DNA from: Nitrospira sp.
GTDB taxonomy: Bacteria > Nitrospirota > Nitrospiria > Nitrospirales > Nitrospiraceae
Length of the DNA: 64,000 nt
Assembly: GCA_024998685.1 (NCBI GenBank)
Contig: JACOEH010000017.1
Span: 1 to 64,000, forward strand
Reading direction: 5' to 3'
Shown: positions 16,633 to 25,520 of the stretch, piece after piece
Layout of the letters: each line of letters starts with the position of its first letter
Numbering within the stretch: the first letter of the stretch is position 1
The notes under the pieces: model-generated
What the model saw: the letters and a program-made list of their open reading frames with translations, nothing else
Database searches by the model: none
What the model was told of the DNA's origin: nothing
Position numbers and translations under genes: made by a program

Positions 16633-17304
16633 ATGAAAGCGAAAGATCCACAGGACTCTGGAGACGACAAGGAAAAACAAAGTACTTCCGAGAAAACCGG
16701 ACCGTCACGGCGGCAGTTTCTCGCCCACAGCGGGCGCGTTGCAGCTGGAATCGGAGCGGCATCGCTATTGGGAAACGCCGGGCAGCATGGGATCGCGTAT
16801 GCTGCGAATGAATCGTTGATCACAAAGGTCGGTGGGGCAGGAGGAGCGAAAATGAAAAAGCATGACGCGCCACAGAGGTCGAAGGAAGCCTTAGCGGCTG
16901 CCGTGAAAGCCGAGCTGTCTGCTCCGATCGTGCCCGGTGAAATAATGACCGTGGCCGGTGATATCGAGATCTTAAAAGGACGAGAGATAAAAGACATGAC
17001 GGTCAAAAACTTGGGTGATCGACCGATTCAAGTCGGTTCTCACTGTCACTTCTTCGAAACCAATCGTGCGCTGAAGTTTGATCGTGAGCAAGCGTTCGGG
17101 TTCCGGCTCCGCATTCCTGCCGGCACGGCGGTGCGTTTTGAACCGGGAGAAGAAAAAAAGGTGACGCTCGTGGCCCTTTCGGGTAACCGGCTCGCCCAGG
17201 GTGTCAACGGGTTGACTGATGGATTGTTGGATGATCCGAAGGTCAAGGCCAAGGCTGTTTCGCTCGCTGCTGAACGCGGGTTTGGAAAAGGAGGCACACG
17301 GTGA
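16633..17304 (+). CDS. ureB: Urease subunit beta with N-terminal twin-arginine signal-like extension
   Basis: The UreB domain proper starts near residue 98 ([17 protein letters not shown]) and has '[17 protein letters not shown]' and '[19 protein letters not shown]'. Normal UreB is about 100 residues; this product is 223. The extra N-terminus holds [16 protein letters not shown] (RR at 26-27), a hydrophobic stretch and 'AYAAN', a textbook twin-arginine leader. From the residue before SRR it matches the UrtA leader at 18 of 27 positions, and the ribosome-binding sites (GAAAAGGAG) match too. A linker of about 40 residues joins it to UreB. ATG 16633 has the only good ribosome-binding site. The stop overlaps the ureC GTG. 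Export of urease, or a relic leader, are both possible. Confidence 0.9.
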   Translation: MKAKDPQDSGDDKEKQSTSEKTGPSRRQFLAHSGRVAAGIGAASLLGNAGQHGIAYAANESLITKVGGAGGAKMKKHDAPQRSKEALAAAVKAELSAPIVPGEIMTVAGDIEILKGREIKDMTVKNLGDRPIQVGSHCHFFETNRALKFDREQAFGFRLRIPAGTAVRFEPGEEKKVTLVALSGNRLAQGVNGLTDGLLDDPKVKAKAVSLAAERGFGKGGTR

Positions 17305-19025
17305 AAATTTCACGCAAACACTACGCATCTCTGTACGGTCCCACGGTCGGCGACCGTGTCCGGCTTGGCGACACGGACCTCATCATCGAAGTCGAAGAGG
17401 ATCGGATCGTTGCCGGAGAGGAGGCCGTCTTCGGCGGCGGCAAGACCATTCGTGACGGGATGGGGCAGTCCGCTCGCGCCACGAGCACCAGCGGCCAGCT
17501 CGATACCGTGATCACCAATGCGCTCATTCTGGATTACACGGGTGTCATCAAGGCCGATATCGGTATCAAGGACGGCCGCATCGTCGGCATCGGTCATTCC
17601 GGAAATTCCGACCTCATGCCCAACGTCACGCCCGGCATGGAGATCGGCCCTGGAACAGAGGCAATTTCAGGAGAAGGCCGGATCATCACCGCTGGCGGTA
17701 TCGACACGCACATCCACTTCATCTGTCCGCAGCAATGCTGGGAAGCGCTGTCTGCTGGACTGACCACGATGATCGGCGGCGGGACCGGTCCTTCAAGCGG
17801 GACCAGTGCGACGACCTGTACGCCTGGGCCATGGAACATTCATCGCATGTTGGAAGCGTCCGAGGGCATTCCAATCAATCTCGGCTATCTCGGCAAGGGC
17901 AATGCGTCACGGCCTGAAGGGTTGAATGAACAAATTGAAGCCGGCGTTATCGGGTTGAAGCTGCATGAAGATTGGGGAACCACCCCGGCCGCGATCGACA
18001 CCTGTTTGAGCGTGGCCGACCACTATGATGTACAGGTCGCGATCCATACTGATACGCTCAATGAGGCCGGATATATCGAGGACACCATCCGGGCCATCAA
18101 GGGCAGGACGATCCATAGTTTCCATACGGAAGGCGCGGGCGGCGGTCACGCACCGGACATCATCAAAATTTGCGGCGAGCCGAATGTGTTGCCGTCCTCG
18201 ACCAACCCCACGAGGCCATTCACCATCAACACGATGGATGAGCATCTGGACATGTTGATCGTGTGCCACAACCTGAACCCACGGATACCCGAAGACGTGG
18301 CGTTCGCGGAGTCCCGCATCCGTCGTGAGACTATTCAGGCAGAAGACATCCTGCATGACATGGGTGCGATCAGCATCATGTCATCGGACTCGCAGGCGAT
18401 GGGCCGAATCGGGGAAGTCATCACCAGAACGTGGCAGACTGCCCATAAGATGAAAGTGCAGCGCGGGCACCTGATGCCGACCGGCGGGAGAGATTCTGCT
18501 CAGAACGATAACTTTAGGGCCAGACGCTATGTGGCCAAGTACACGATCAATCCGGCCATCACGCACGGCATCGCCCATGAGGTCGGTTCCGTGGAAGTCG
18601 GAAAGATCGCCGATCTCGTCATCTGGAAGCCGGAGTTCTTCGGCGTCAAGCCGGAAATGGTGTTGAAGAGCGGCTTCATCGCCCAAGCGCAAATGGGCGA
18701 TCCTAATGCATCGATCCCGACGCCGGAGCCGATCATCAGTCGGCCGATGTTCGGCGCATTCGGCCGAGCACTATCCAGCACCAGCTTTACCTTTGTATCG
18801 CAGGCGGCCCTGGATCACGAGATTCCGAAGCGGCTTGGCTTGCAGAGGCGTGTGTCGGCGGTCAAGAATATCCGTAGTTTGAAAAAGCGCGATCTCAAAC
18901 TGAATGATGCGCTGCCGAAAGTGGAAGTGAATCCGGAGACATATCTCGTGACGGCCGATGGCGTGCCGCTCACCTGCGAACCTGCCATTGTGTTGCCGCT
19001 GGCGCAACGGTACAACTTGTTCTAA
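17301..19025 (+). CDS. ureC: Urease subunit alpha (catalytic, nickel)
   Basis: A full-length 574-residue UreC with a GTG start overlapping the ureB stop (GTGA). All dinuclear nickel ligands are present at the usual numbering: His137 and His139 ([10 protein letters not shown]), Lys220 to be carbamylated (GLKLHEDWG), His249, His275 ([13 protein letters not shown]) and Asp363 (SSDSQAMGR). The flap keeps Cys322 and the catalytic His323, but reads CHNLNP where most ureases have CHHLDP. It hydrolyses urea to ammonia and carbamate, needing UreD/F/G for nickel insertion. No signal sequence of its own. Confidence 0.97.
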   Translation: MKISRKHYASLYGPTVGDRVRLGDTDLIIEVEEDRIVAGEEAVFGGGKTIRDGMGQSARATSTSGQLDTVITNALILDYTGVIKADIGIKDGRIVGIGHSGNSDLMPNVTPGMEIGPGTEAISGEGRIITAGGIDTHIHFICPQQCWEALSAGLTTMIGGGTGPSSGTSATTCTPGPWNIHRMLEASEGIPINLGYLGKGNASRPEGLNEQIEAGVIGLKLHEDWGTTPAAIDTCLSVADHYDVQVAIHTDTLNEAGYIEDTIRAIKGRTIHSFHTEGAGGGHAPDIIKICGEPNVLPSSTNPTRPFTINTMDEHLDMLIVCHNLNPRIPEDVAFAESRIRRETIQAEDILHDMGAISIMSSDSQAMGRIGEVITRTWQTAHKMKVQRGHLMPTGGRDSAQNDNFRARRYVAKYTINPAITHGIAHEVGSVEVGKIADLVIWKPEFFGVKPEMVLKSGFIAQAQMGDPNASIPTPEPIISRPMFGAFGRALSSTSFTFVSQAALDHEIPKRLGLQRRVSAVKNIRSLKKRDLKLNDALPKVEVNPETYLVTADGVPLTCEPAIVLPLAQRYNLF

Positions 19026-19035
19026 ATGAACGGAG

Positions 19036-19092
19036 CAGCCGGTTCGGCTACGAGTAACGGAACGTCCGTGAAGGTAGCTGGCCGGCTGTTTT
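19036..19092 (+). terminator. Possible weak terminator or processing hairpin after ureC
   Basis: CAGCCGG (19036-19042) can pair with CCGGCTG (19082-19088), followed by TTTTATT. An inner ACGGA/TCCGT hairpin could close the loop. The 39-base loop makes this a weak candidate; partial termination before ureF is possible. Confidence 0.3.
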
Positions 19093-19110
19093 ATTGTCAT
19101 GTAACCCGAT

Positions 19111-19800
19111 ATGAATACACCCGCATTACTTGAAGGGTTGCGGTTCATCGACACGTTCTTCCCCTCGGGAGGCTATGCGTTTTCCTCGGGATTAGAAGCG
19201 GCCATCCAAGGTGGAGCGGTGAAGAATTCCGATCAACTCGCCGGCTACGTGGGGGACCTGTTGCGTGGCGGCATGAGCCGGAGAGAGGCCTTCGCGGTAA
19301 AATGGGCGAATCAAGCCGGATCCGATGGAAAGGTCTCCCTGGCTGCCGAGGTCGATCGAGAATTGGATTCGACGAAGCTGAGTCGTGAGTCGCGAATGGC
19401 CAGTCGCCAAATGGGTCGTCAGATCATGCGCATGGCGGCGGATCAGCTCAGGGGCAAGGCGGTTCTCGGCGAGTACCGGGATGCGATAGAATCTGAACAA
19501 GTACCCGGTCATTTGGCGGTCTGCTTTGGACTGACGCTGGGCGCCAGTGGATGGGAAGCGGAAGCGACTGTGGCGGCGTTCTTGTACCAAACGGCGGTCG
19601 GATTTGTATCTGCCGCCATGAGATTGAGTCCGATCGGTCAACATGAGGGACAGCGCATGCTCAGCGAATGGCTTCCACTGATTGATCGGATCAGTCGAGA
19701 AGCCGGATCGGAAACAACGATGATGAGCTCGTGGTCTCCCATCCAAGATATCTATTCGATGCGCCATGGTCGATTGGAGTGGAGGCTCTTTCGGTCTTAA
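19111..19800 (+). CDS. ureF: Urease accessory protein UreF
   Basis: A 229-residue all-helical accessory protein. Family features are the N-terminal 'RFIDTFFPSGGYAFSSGLEAA', the central 'EREAFAVKWANQAG'-like helix and 'HLAVCFGLTLGASGWEAEATV', and the C-terminal 'AAMRLSPIGQHEGQRML'. UreF bridges UreD on the apo-urease to UreG and acts in the GTP-dependent nickel delivery step. It follows ureC after 85 bases and is the first of the accessory trio F-G-D. Confidence 0.93.
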   Translation: MNTPALLEGLRFIDTFFPSGGYAFSSGLEAAIQGGAVKNSDQLAGYVGDLLRGGMSRREAFAVKWANQAGSDGKVSLAAEVDRELDSTKLSRESRMASRQMGRQIMRMAADQLRGKAVLGEYRDAIESEQVPGHLAVCFGLTLGASGWEAEATVAAFLYQTAVGFVSAAMRLSPIGQHEGQRMLSEWLPLIDRISREAGSETTMMSSWSPIQDIYSMRHGRLEWRLFRS

Positions 19801-19888
19801 AGACGAGGCCGGCGGCCATCGTTACACAAGAAAGAAACAGAACGGCGGTTGATGGCTTGGGCCTCAATTGCCTGCTGGGGGGATTATC

Positions 19889-20560
19889 ATGCATGATCTA
19901 AATCGTGAGCACAGTCACAATTGGACTCCCACGCAAGCGCGGAAACAAGGCATTCCCGTCATTGGTATCGGAGGCCCCGTTGGATCAGGGAAGACGGCGC
20001 TTGTTGAAGCGCTGTGTCAGCGGTTGCGCGACCGGTACAGCCTCGCCGCGGTGACCAACGACATTTTTACAAAAATAGATGCGGAAATTCTGACGAAACG
20101 AGCCGCCTTGCCGGTCGATCGAATTTTGGGCGTCGAGACAGGTGGGTGTCCTCATACAGCCATCCGAGAAGACGCTTCGCATAACCAAGAGGCGATCGAT
20201 GACCTGCTTCGGCGCCATCCCGATGTTGAATTGATCTTCCTGGAAAGCGGAGGGGATAATCTGGCGGCAACCTTCAGCCCGGAACTTGTGGATTCTGTCA
20301 TCTATGTGATCGATGTATCGGGTGGCGACAAAATTCCACGCAAAGGCGGTCCGGGCATTACTCGATCGGACTTTCTCGTCATCAACAAGATGGATTTGGC
20401 ACCGCACGTGCGTGCCGATCTGTCAGTCATGGATCGGGATACCCGCCGGATGCGCGGCGATCTTCCCTTCGCGTTCACCAACATCCTTTCCGGCGAAGGA
20501 CTGGATGCCGTGGTGGCTTGGTTGGAGCAGCGCATACCGCAGCGAGCGAGGCGCTCATAA
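19889..20560 (+). CDS. ureG: Urease accessory GTPase UreG
   Basis: Start at ATG 19889, preceded by GGGGGGA; the frame also extends to a TTG at 19868. The 223-residue GTPase has the P-loop [18 protein letters not shown], the metal-binding CPH motif in '[17 protein letters not shown]', the '[19 protein letters not shown]' switch region and the guanine motif NKMDL. It hydrolyses GTP to drive nickel transfer into UreC. The N-terminus has several His residues in the first 20, much weaker than a UreE-type His tail. No ureE is present in the locus. Confidence 0.95.
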   Translation: MHDLNREHSHNWTPTQARKQGIPVIGIGGPVGSGKTALVEALCQRLRDRYSLAAVTNDIFTKIDAEILTKRAALPVDRILGVETGGCPHTAIREDASHNQEAIDDLLRRHPDVELIFLESGGDNLAATFSPELVDSVIYVIDVSGGDKIPRKGGPGITRSDFLVINKMDLAPHVRADLSVMDRDTRRMRGDLPFAFTNILSGEGLDAVVAWLEQRIPQRARRS

Positions 20561-20562
20561 TC

Positions 20563-21522
20563 GTGCGGGCTTCAACAGGACCACGGAAAAAGACTGCTTC
20601 GGGAAGACGTACGGCTCAGAAACGAAAAGCTTCTGAAAAAAGAAGTCCATCCAGAAAAAGAAGTACGGCGCCGACGTTTTCCACAGAATTTATCGGACGG
20701 GTCGGTGAGCTCAGGCTTGACTATGCCAAGCCTGACCGCCGAACCATCATCGCACACTCATATTTCACGACGCCCTGGAAGTTGCTCCCTCCCATTTATC
20801 TTGATGATACGGGGGCCGCGTACACGCTTCTCGTCAATCCATCCGGAGGCCTGGTCGGCGGAGACCAACTGTCCATAGACATGAGCCTGGATCGAGACGC
20901 GCACGTCCTGATTTCCTCACCTTCTGCCAATCGGGTCTATCGAAGCGAGAGCAAGGTCTCACAACAGCACATTAATATTACCGTTGGGCCTGGCGCGATT
21001 TTGGAGTGGGTTCCCGAGCACACGATTCCGTTCGCCGGTTCACGATTTCGACAAATACTCCATGCCACGCTGGCACCGGGCGCGACCTTGCTCTTGTGGG
21101 ATGCCGTCGCATCCGGGCGTATCGCCCGAGGGGAACGATGGGCGTTTACCGATCTGGAGAACGAAATCCGTATCACAACGGCATCCGGCAGTTCTCTTTT
21201 GGAGCGATATGTCCTTGATCCCGCCACTGACTTAGGCTGCGTAGGGATTGCAGAAGAATGGAACTATGTTGCCTCCTTCTATGTGGTCAACGATGCTGTA
21301 GTGTCCGATACCTGGAGCCGGCTGGAGTCGAAAATCGCGTCCGTCTTGGATGAACGGCCGGACCACGTGTTGGGAGGAGTATCGACGCCGACCGTGCCGG
21401 GGGTCGCCATCAAATTGTTGACTCGAACGGCACCCGACCTTACCTACATGCTGGATACTCTCTGGGCCGCCATCCGCGAAGAGCTCTGGAATCTTCCACC
21501 TGTGTCCTTGCGAAAGTATTAA
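20563..21522 (+). CDS. ureD: Urease accessory protein UreD (UreH)
   Basis: The GTG at 20563, two bases after the ureG stop, gives 319 residues; the frame also runs up into ureG. After a Lys/Arg/Ser-rich N-terminal extension of about 35 residues (PRKKTASGRRTAQKRKAS), the UreD domain begins 'RVGELRLDYAKPDRRT' and has 'LLVNPSGGLVGGDQLSIDM', 'SANRVYRSE' and 'LEWVPEHTIPFAGSRFRQ'. UreD binds apo-urease and provides the nickel tunnel. The basic leader is unusual and could be a start misplacement, but the next good start codons lie inside the domain. Confidence 0.9.
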   Translation: MRASTGPRKKTASGRRTAQKRKASEKRSPSRKRSTAPTFSTEFIGRVGELRLDYAKPDRRTIIAHSYFTTPWKLLPPIYLDDTGAAYTLLVNPSGGLVGGDQLSIDMSLDRDAHVLISSPSANRVYRSESKVSQQHINITVGPGAILEWVPEHTIPFAGSRFRQILHATLAPGATLLLWDAVASGRIARGERWAFTDLENEIRITTASGSSLLERYVLDPATDLGCVGIAEEWNYVASFYVVNDAVVSDTWSRLESKIASVLDERPDHVLGGVSTPTVPGVAIKLLTRTAPDLTYMLDTLWAAIREELWNLPPVSLRKY

Positions 21523-21574
21523 GAGGCGACTCGTTCACTACCGGGACATCGGGCGCTCCACGCTAGAGGGCTGC

Positions 21575-22453
21575 TTAGAGATTTGAAGATCTGGAATCGG
21601 CTGCATGAGCGGTACGGAGCGACCAAGCTAATCCCAGAAGCGACAGCATGAAAATCAGCCATTTTGATGGATCGAAGTTATACCAGGAGGGACCGTTGCG
21701 GTAGTCGCTTTGATAGGTGTGGTGATAGTTATGATACCCTTCGCCGAAAGTCAGGAGCGAGACCAGCCAGCTATCTCGACTGGAATCCGCATGACTGTGT
21801 GGTTGGCTTCCCCAGAGATGGCAAACTGAATTGATGCAAAAGGTCGAATTCAGCACGGCAAAGGTCCGACCCATGCCGGCCAACATGAAGCAACTGGCAC
21901 CGCCGCTCCACCCGGCGTAGAGAAAGCCCACCACGAACGGGAGCAGCAACCCAGAGAGGAAGATCGGCGTGTAGTAACGATGTTGCCACATCACAACCGG
22001 ATCTTGCCTGAGGCGTGTGGCATATTTTTCATCGGAATAGCGCTGATCGGCAAAGAGCCACCCGCAGTGGCTGTGCCAGAACCCCAGCTTTGCATTGTAC
22101 GGATCAGCGTCTTGGTCGCAGGCAGCGTGATGGCGGATGTGATCGGCTCCCCACTTGAGAGCGGAGTTTTGCAGGGCCCATCCCCCCGCGATCAGAAAGC
22201 CGACCTTTATCCAGTCGGGACAGCTGAAGCTCCGGTGGGAGATCAGACGGTGGTACCCGACCGTAATGCCCAGTCCCGTGATGATGTAGAGGAGCACGAA
22301 CATCGTCCAATCGAGCCAGGTATATCCATAGACATATCCGAATAACGGAACACCAATGAGCGCGCTCATGGCAATGAGGCCGAACAGCAACACCGTCACA
22401 TGGACCGAGTAGGTGCGCTTAAGGCCGTTGGCAGACGCTGTTGTTACTGTCAT
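21575..22453 (-). CDS. Membrane fatty-acid (acyl-CoA/acyl-lipid) desaturase
   Basis: A 292-residue di-iron membrane desaturase of the delta-9 type. All three histidine boxes are present: HRLISH (68-73), HIRHH (105-109) and HNYHH (241-245), with the 'DPYNAKLGFWHSHCGWLF' segment after box 2. About four membrane helices flank them. It introduces a double bond into saturated acyl chains, adjusting membrane fluidity. It points toward the urea genes and is divergent from the secreted protein at 22795, so it is a separate unit. Confidence 0.9.
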   Translation of the reverse strand: MTVTTASANGLKRTYSVHVTVLLFGLIAMSALIGVPLFGYVYGYTWLDWTMFVLLYIITGLGITVGYHRLISHRSFSCPDWIKVGFLIAGGWALQNSALKWGADHIRHHAACDQDADPYNAKLGFWHSHCGWLFADQRYSDEKYATRLRQDPVVMWQHRYYTPIFLSGLLLPFVVGFLYAGWSGGASCFMLAGMGRTFAVLNSTFCINSVCHLWGSQPHSHADSSRDSWLVSLLTFGEGYHNYHHTYQSDYRNGPSWYNFDPSKWLIFMLSLLGLAWSLRTAHAADSRSSNL

Positions 22454-22794
22454 TGGGGTGTTGACGCGGGAAGGGGCATGCGGCTCTGATTCACTCGGAC
22501 ATTCCAGGATTGAGAGGCGTCCAAACTTCAGCCACTTTATCAGGACGATGGCAAAATAGCTACTGTAGATAGGCCGCTACTCGTCCCTTGTTTGACATTG
22601 ACAGCGGGCGGTAAGATTTCATATACATACTTGATCTGAGCCAGTCTCGCCAGCGGATGGTTGCCAGCGAATAGTTGATGGTGTGTAGGGTTAGCAAATG
22701 GAGTTCACGTGTTTCTACCCGGCTGATGGGAAAGGAAGGGCGGAAAGAGCAAGTCAGAGATTAGGTGGTTGATCAATTACAAGGAGGCAGTCCA
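22454..22794. other. Divergent intergenic region
   Basis: About 340 bases between the desaturase and the secreted protein at 22795. No gene is seen. It contains the promoter-like sequence at 22598-22627 and must also hold the desaturase promoter, which I could not place. Confidence 0.5.
22598..22627 (+). promoter_or_regulatory. Candidate sigma-70 promoter for the secreted protein gene at 22795
   Basis: A perfect TTGACA at 22598-22603 (a second one abuts it at 22592-22597) is followed after 18 bases by TATACA at 22622-22627. The gene start is about 165 bases downstream. Confidence 0.5.
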
Positions 22795-23589
22795 ATGAAG
22801 AGTGCGTTATCAGTCATGTTTGGTGTAGCGGCCGTCGCGTTGGTCGCGGCGCCTCTCACCTCGTATGCGGGGGGAACGATCACCGGAAAGGTGACGTATG
22901 CCGGGAAGCCGGAGCAGAAAGAATTTCTTTTCTCAAAGTTCCCGAATCCTAAGTTCTGCCCTAAGAACCCCGACAAGAGCTTGATGGATGGAGACAAGCG
23001 GTTTCTCAAACAAATTGAAGTCAGCAAGGACGGTGGTTTGAAGGGAGCGGTGGTAGCCGTGGCCGACATCGAAGATAAGGCGTGGATGGATGGCTATGCC
23101 GGAACGGAAGTCGTGGCCGCATTCTGTGAATTTCAACCGTTCAGCGGTATTGTTGTCAACACTCGGCCCTTCAAGGTTGAAAATACAGATGCAGACCCTG
23201 AGGACCCGAAGTCCGTTGCCGGTGTGCTGCACAACCCGCATAGCTTTACGGTGAAGGGCTCGACCTCGGCAACGGGCTTCAATATCGGTTTGGCCAAGAA
23301 GGGTGATAAGCTCGATAAGCCGGTGACCTTCCGTGGTGGCGCGGAAAAGGAAGGGTATTTCCGGTTACAGTGCGATCAGCATGAGTTCATGCAATCATTC
23401 TTCCTACCCGTGTCGAACCCACATTTTGCTGTGGTGAAGGACGACGGGTCGTTCGAACTCAAGGACGTTCCGGCCGGCAAGCACAAGATCATCGCGTGGC
23501 ATCCTTTTGCCGGCAAAGCCAAGAAGATCGAGTTCGAAGTCGATGTGACGGATGGAGGGACCGCCAACCTTAAGGCTGAAATCAAGTAA
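22795..23589 (+). CDS. Secreted carboxypeptidase-regulatory/cupredoxin-like protein
   Basis: ATG 22795 has ribosome-binding site AAGGAGG and starts a clean signal peptide ending SYAGG. The 264-residue product begins 'GTITGKVTYAGKPEQKEF' and ends 'LKDVPAGKHKIIAWHPF', the two edges of a carboxypeptidase-regulatory-like beta-sandwich. Between them are potential metal ligands: 'RLQCDQHEFMQSFFLPV' and 'LHNPHSF'. This Cys/His/Met pattern resembles that of plastocyanin-like methylamine-utilisation proteins, so copper binding is possible but unproved. It is a stand-alone gene with its own promoter-like sequence and a strong hairpin after it. Confidence 0.6.
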   Translation: MKSALSVMFGVAAVALVAAPLTSYAGGTITGKVTYAGKPEQKEFLFSKFPNPKFCPKNPDKSLMDGDKRFLKQIEVSKDGGLKGAVVAVADIEDKAWMDGYAGTEVVAAFCEFQPFSGIVVNTRPFKVENTDADPEDPKSVAGVLHNPHSFTVKGSTSATGFNIGLAKKGDKLDKPVTFRGGAEKEGYFRLQCDQHEFMQSFFLPVSNPHFAVVKDDGSFELKDVPAGKHKIIAWHPFAGKAKKIEFEVDVTDGGTANLKAEIK

Positions 23590-23612
23590 GCCCGGTTTAG
23601 ATTCTTTTCCGA

Positions 23613-23646
23613 CGAAGGGCAGCGGTACCGCTGCCCTTCGTGTTTT
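23613..23646 (+). terminator. Perfect palindromic terminator hairpin
   Basis: A perfect 28-base palindrome (23613-23640; each half CGAAGGGCAGCGGT) followed by TGTTTT. It lies just after the secreted protein gene. The T-run is short, but the stem is very strong. Confidence 0.7.
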
Positions 23647-23735
23647 CAGCCGCTTCCAATCAGATTCGTCACCTTGCCTTTCTCTTTCCGCAGTAGGTAA
23701 GATGCCATTTTAAAGCGTCAGCTTGAGGGATTGGT

Positions 23736-24725
23736 GTGTCACGAGAACTCTCGCTCGCGGAAGTTTTTCAGCTTGGCTATTACTGGGAGACCAAGATCCT
23801 CCTGACGGCCGTGAAGTTGGATGTATTTTCCGCAATCGGTGAAAGACCGAAGGCGGTTGAGGACATCGCAGGTCGAATTCCGGCCGATGAGTCGACCTTG
23901 GCTCTCTTCTTAAACGCTCTCGTCGCGATGAAGTTGTTGACGAAGGAGAGCGACTTGTATGGCAACTCTTCGACGGCGTCGAAGTACCTCGTCCGGCATT
24001 CGGTTCAGTACGTCGGCCATCTGCTTCTCTTGCACGATGCGGAGTGGAATAACTGGGGACAATTGGAGGAAACGATTAGGACGGGGCGACGGGTAGTCGA
24101 TCGTCACGTCTTCGAGACCGATCCTGAGCTTGGAAGCAATGTGTTGACGGTACTCAATCGTATCGGTCGGCAAAGCGGGCCTGATTTTGCCAGACGATTG
24201 AAACTTACGGGATCAGAAAGGCTGTTGGATCTGGGCGGCGGCGCAGGGACCAATGCCATCGCCTTTTGTCAGGTGTATGCTGAGTTACATGCGACAGTCT
24301 TTGATCTCCCGGTTACGTTGAAGTTGACGGAAAAAATGGTCAAGGAGGCGGGGTTACAATCACGGATCACACTCGTTTCCGGTGATTTCAATAGAGACCA
24401 ACTCGGGGGTCCATACGAAGTGGTCCTGATGTCGGACATTCTTCACTATCAAACGTTCCAGATGAATCAGGATCTGGTCAAAAAGGCTTTTGTATCGCTG
24501 GCACCGGGGGGGCGGTTGATCATGAAGGATCGATTCCTGGATGAGACCGGTACTGGGCCTGCTTGGACCACCGCGTTCACGATCCATATTCTTGTGAATA
24601 CACAGCACGGTAGTTGTTACACATGCCGCGATGCCATGCACTGGATGACCACGTCGGGATTTGACTCAATTGTAGAATTGGAGAAGACGGCTGTTGTGCA
24701 AGGCCTGAAATCTCGTGAAGCGTGA
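23736..24725 (+). CDS. SAM-dependent O-methyltransferase (dimerising winged-helix type)
   Basis: A GTG start with 'gaggga' upstream gives 329 residues. The N-terminal half is a winged-helix dimerisation domain typical of small-molecule O-methyltransferases (LTAVKLDVFSAIGERPKAVE). The catalytic half has motif I LLDLGGGAGTNAIAF at about 162-176, 'ITLVSGDFNRDQLGG' and 'MSDILHYQTFQMN', then 'LAPGGRLIMKDRFLDE'. The class is the acetylserotonin/hydroxyneurosporene methyltransferase group. The substrate cannot be read from the sequence, and no biosynthetic cluster surrounds it. Confidence 0.8.
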   Translation: MSRELSLAEVFQLGYYWETKILLTAVKLDVFSAIGERPKAVEDIAGRIPADESTLALFLNALVAMKLLTKESDLYGNSSTASKYLVRHSVQYVGHLLLLHDAEWNNWGQLEETIRTGRRVVDRHVFETDPELGSNVLTVLNRIGRQSGPDFARRLKLTGSERLLDLGGGAGTNAIAFCQVYAELHATVFDLPVTLKLTEKMVKEAGLQSRITLVSGDFNRDQLGGPYEVVLMSDILHYQTFQMNQDLVKKAFVSLAPGGRLIMKDRFLDETGTGPAWTTAFTIHILVNTQHGSCYTCRDAMHWMTTSGFDSIVELEKTAVVQGLKSREA

Positions 24726-24797
24726 AGCGTTCTCCGTAAAACATGAACTCGATTTCGAGATGCGATCCTCGAACGACGGGCGGCGAAGAGAAGAGCG

Positions 24798-25511
24798 ATG
24801 GATTGGTTAAGAGAGCCGGGATTTTTTGGTACCCATGCCACAACCGGCGCGGATTTAAGCCAGTTGATGGCCACGCTGTTTACCACTCTCTTTGTCGTTG
24901 GATGGCTCCAGGCTCGTAAGCGACAGGCAGATGTGCATCATTGGTTGATGTTGGGTGGAATGATTTCGATGCTCAGTTTCTTCATTGCCTATTATCTCTT
25001 CCGACAACTTGGCGTATTGGCGGTGGAGGGAAAAGAGGGATTCGGTGGCTCTCAATCGCTCTACGATTATGTCTTTATTCCGGTCCTCACGCTCCATATC
25101 ATTCTTGTCATCATCGGCTTGGTCATGGCGGTGTACATGATTGTGCTGGGCTTTCGCTCTCAACAATTTGTTGACGGCGTGCGGTCCCTCCGGGAATCGC
25201 GGTTGCTCACGACATGGAAGAAGATCGGGATCATTTTCGGCGGAATTGCCGTGGCGGTGCTCGGGTTGTTTTTTTCGCGTGTGGCGACCGCCGGTTTTTC
25301 AATGCGAAAGCTGGAGGTGTACCTCGTCTTTCTTATGGTGGTCGCGTTTGTGTTCGCGATCGAGATGACGATTCAACGGATTTGGCCTGATGGCGCGCGG
25401 CGGCATCGCGCGCTCGGCCGATTTACGATGGTCATTTACTGTGTTCTGTTTGTCACGGGGAGCTTTACCTACACCATGCTGTATATCCTCTATCCAGGGA
25501 AGATCGGGTAA
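24798..25511 (+). CDS. DUF420-family membrane protein
   Basis: A 237-residue integral membrane protein with about six helices. It resembles DUF420 proteins: conserved His in 'DVHHWLMLGGMISMLSFF' and 'LTLHIILVIIGLVMAVY', and 'HRALGRFTMVIYCVLFVTG'. DUF420 proteins occur next to terminal oxidases and are thought to help their assembly or haem handling. Here it opens the gene block leading to the bd-like subunits, which agrees with that role. It is closely followed by the PCP-reductase-domain gene (9 bases). Confidence 0.7.
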   Translation: MDWLREPGFFGTHATTGADLSQLMATLFTTLFVVGWLQARKRQADVHHWLMLGGMISMLSFFIAYYLFRQLGVLAVEGKEGFGGSQSLYDYVFIPVLTLHIILVIIGLVMAVYMIVLGFRSQQFVDGVRSLRESRLLTTWKKIGIIFGGIAVAVLGLFFSRVATAGFSMRKLEVYLVFLMVVAFVFAIEMTIQRIWPDGARRHRALGRFTMVIYCVLFVTGSFTYTMLYILYPGKIG

Positions 25512-25520
25512 GCTATTACG

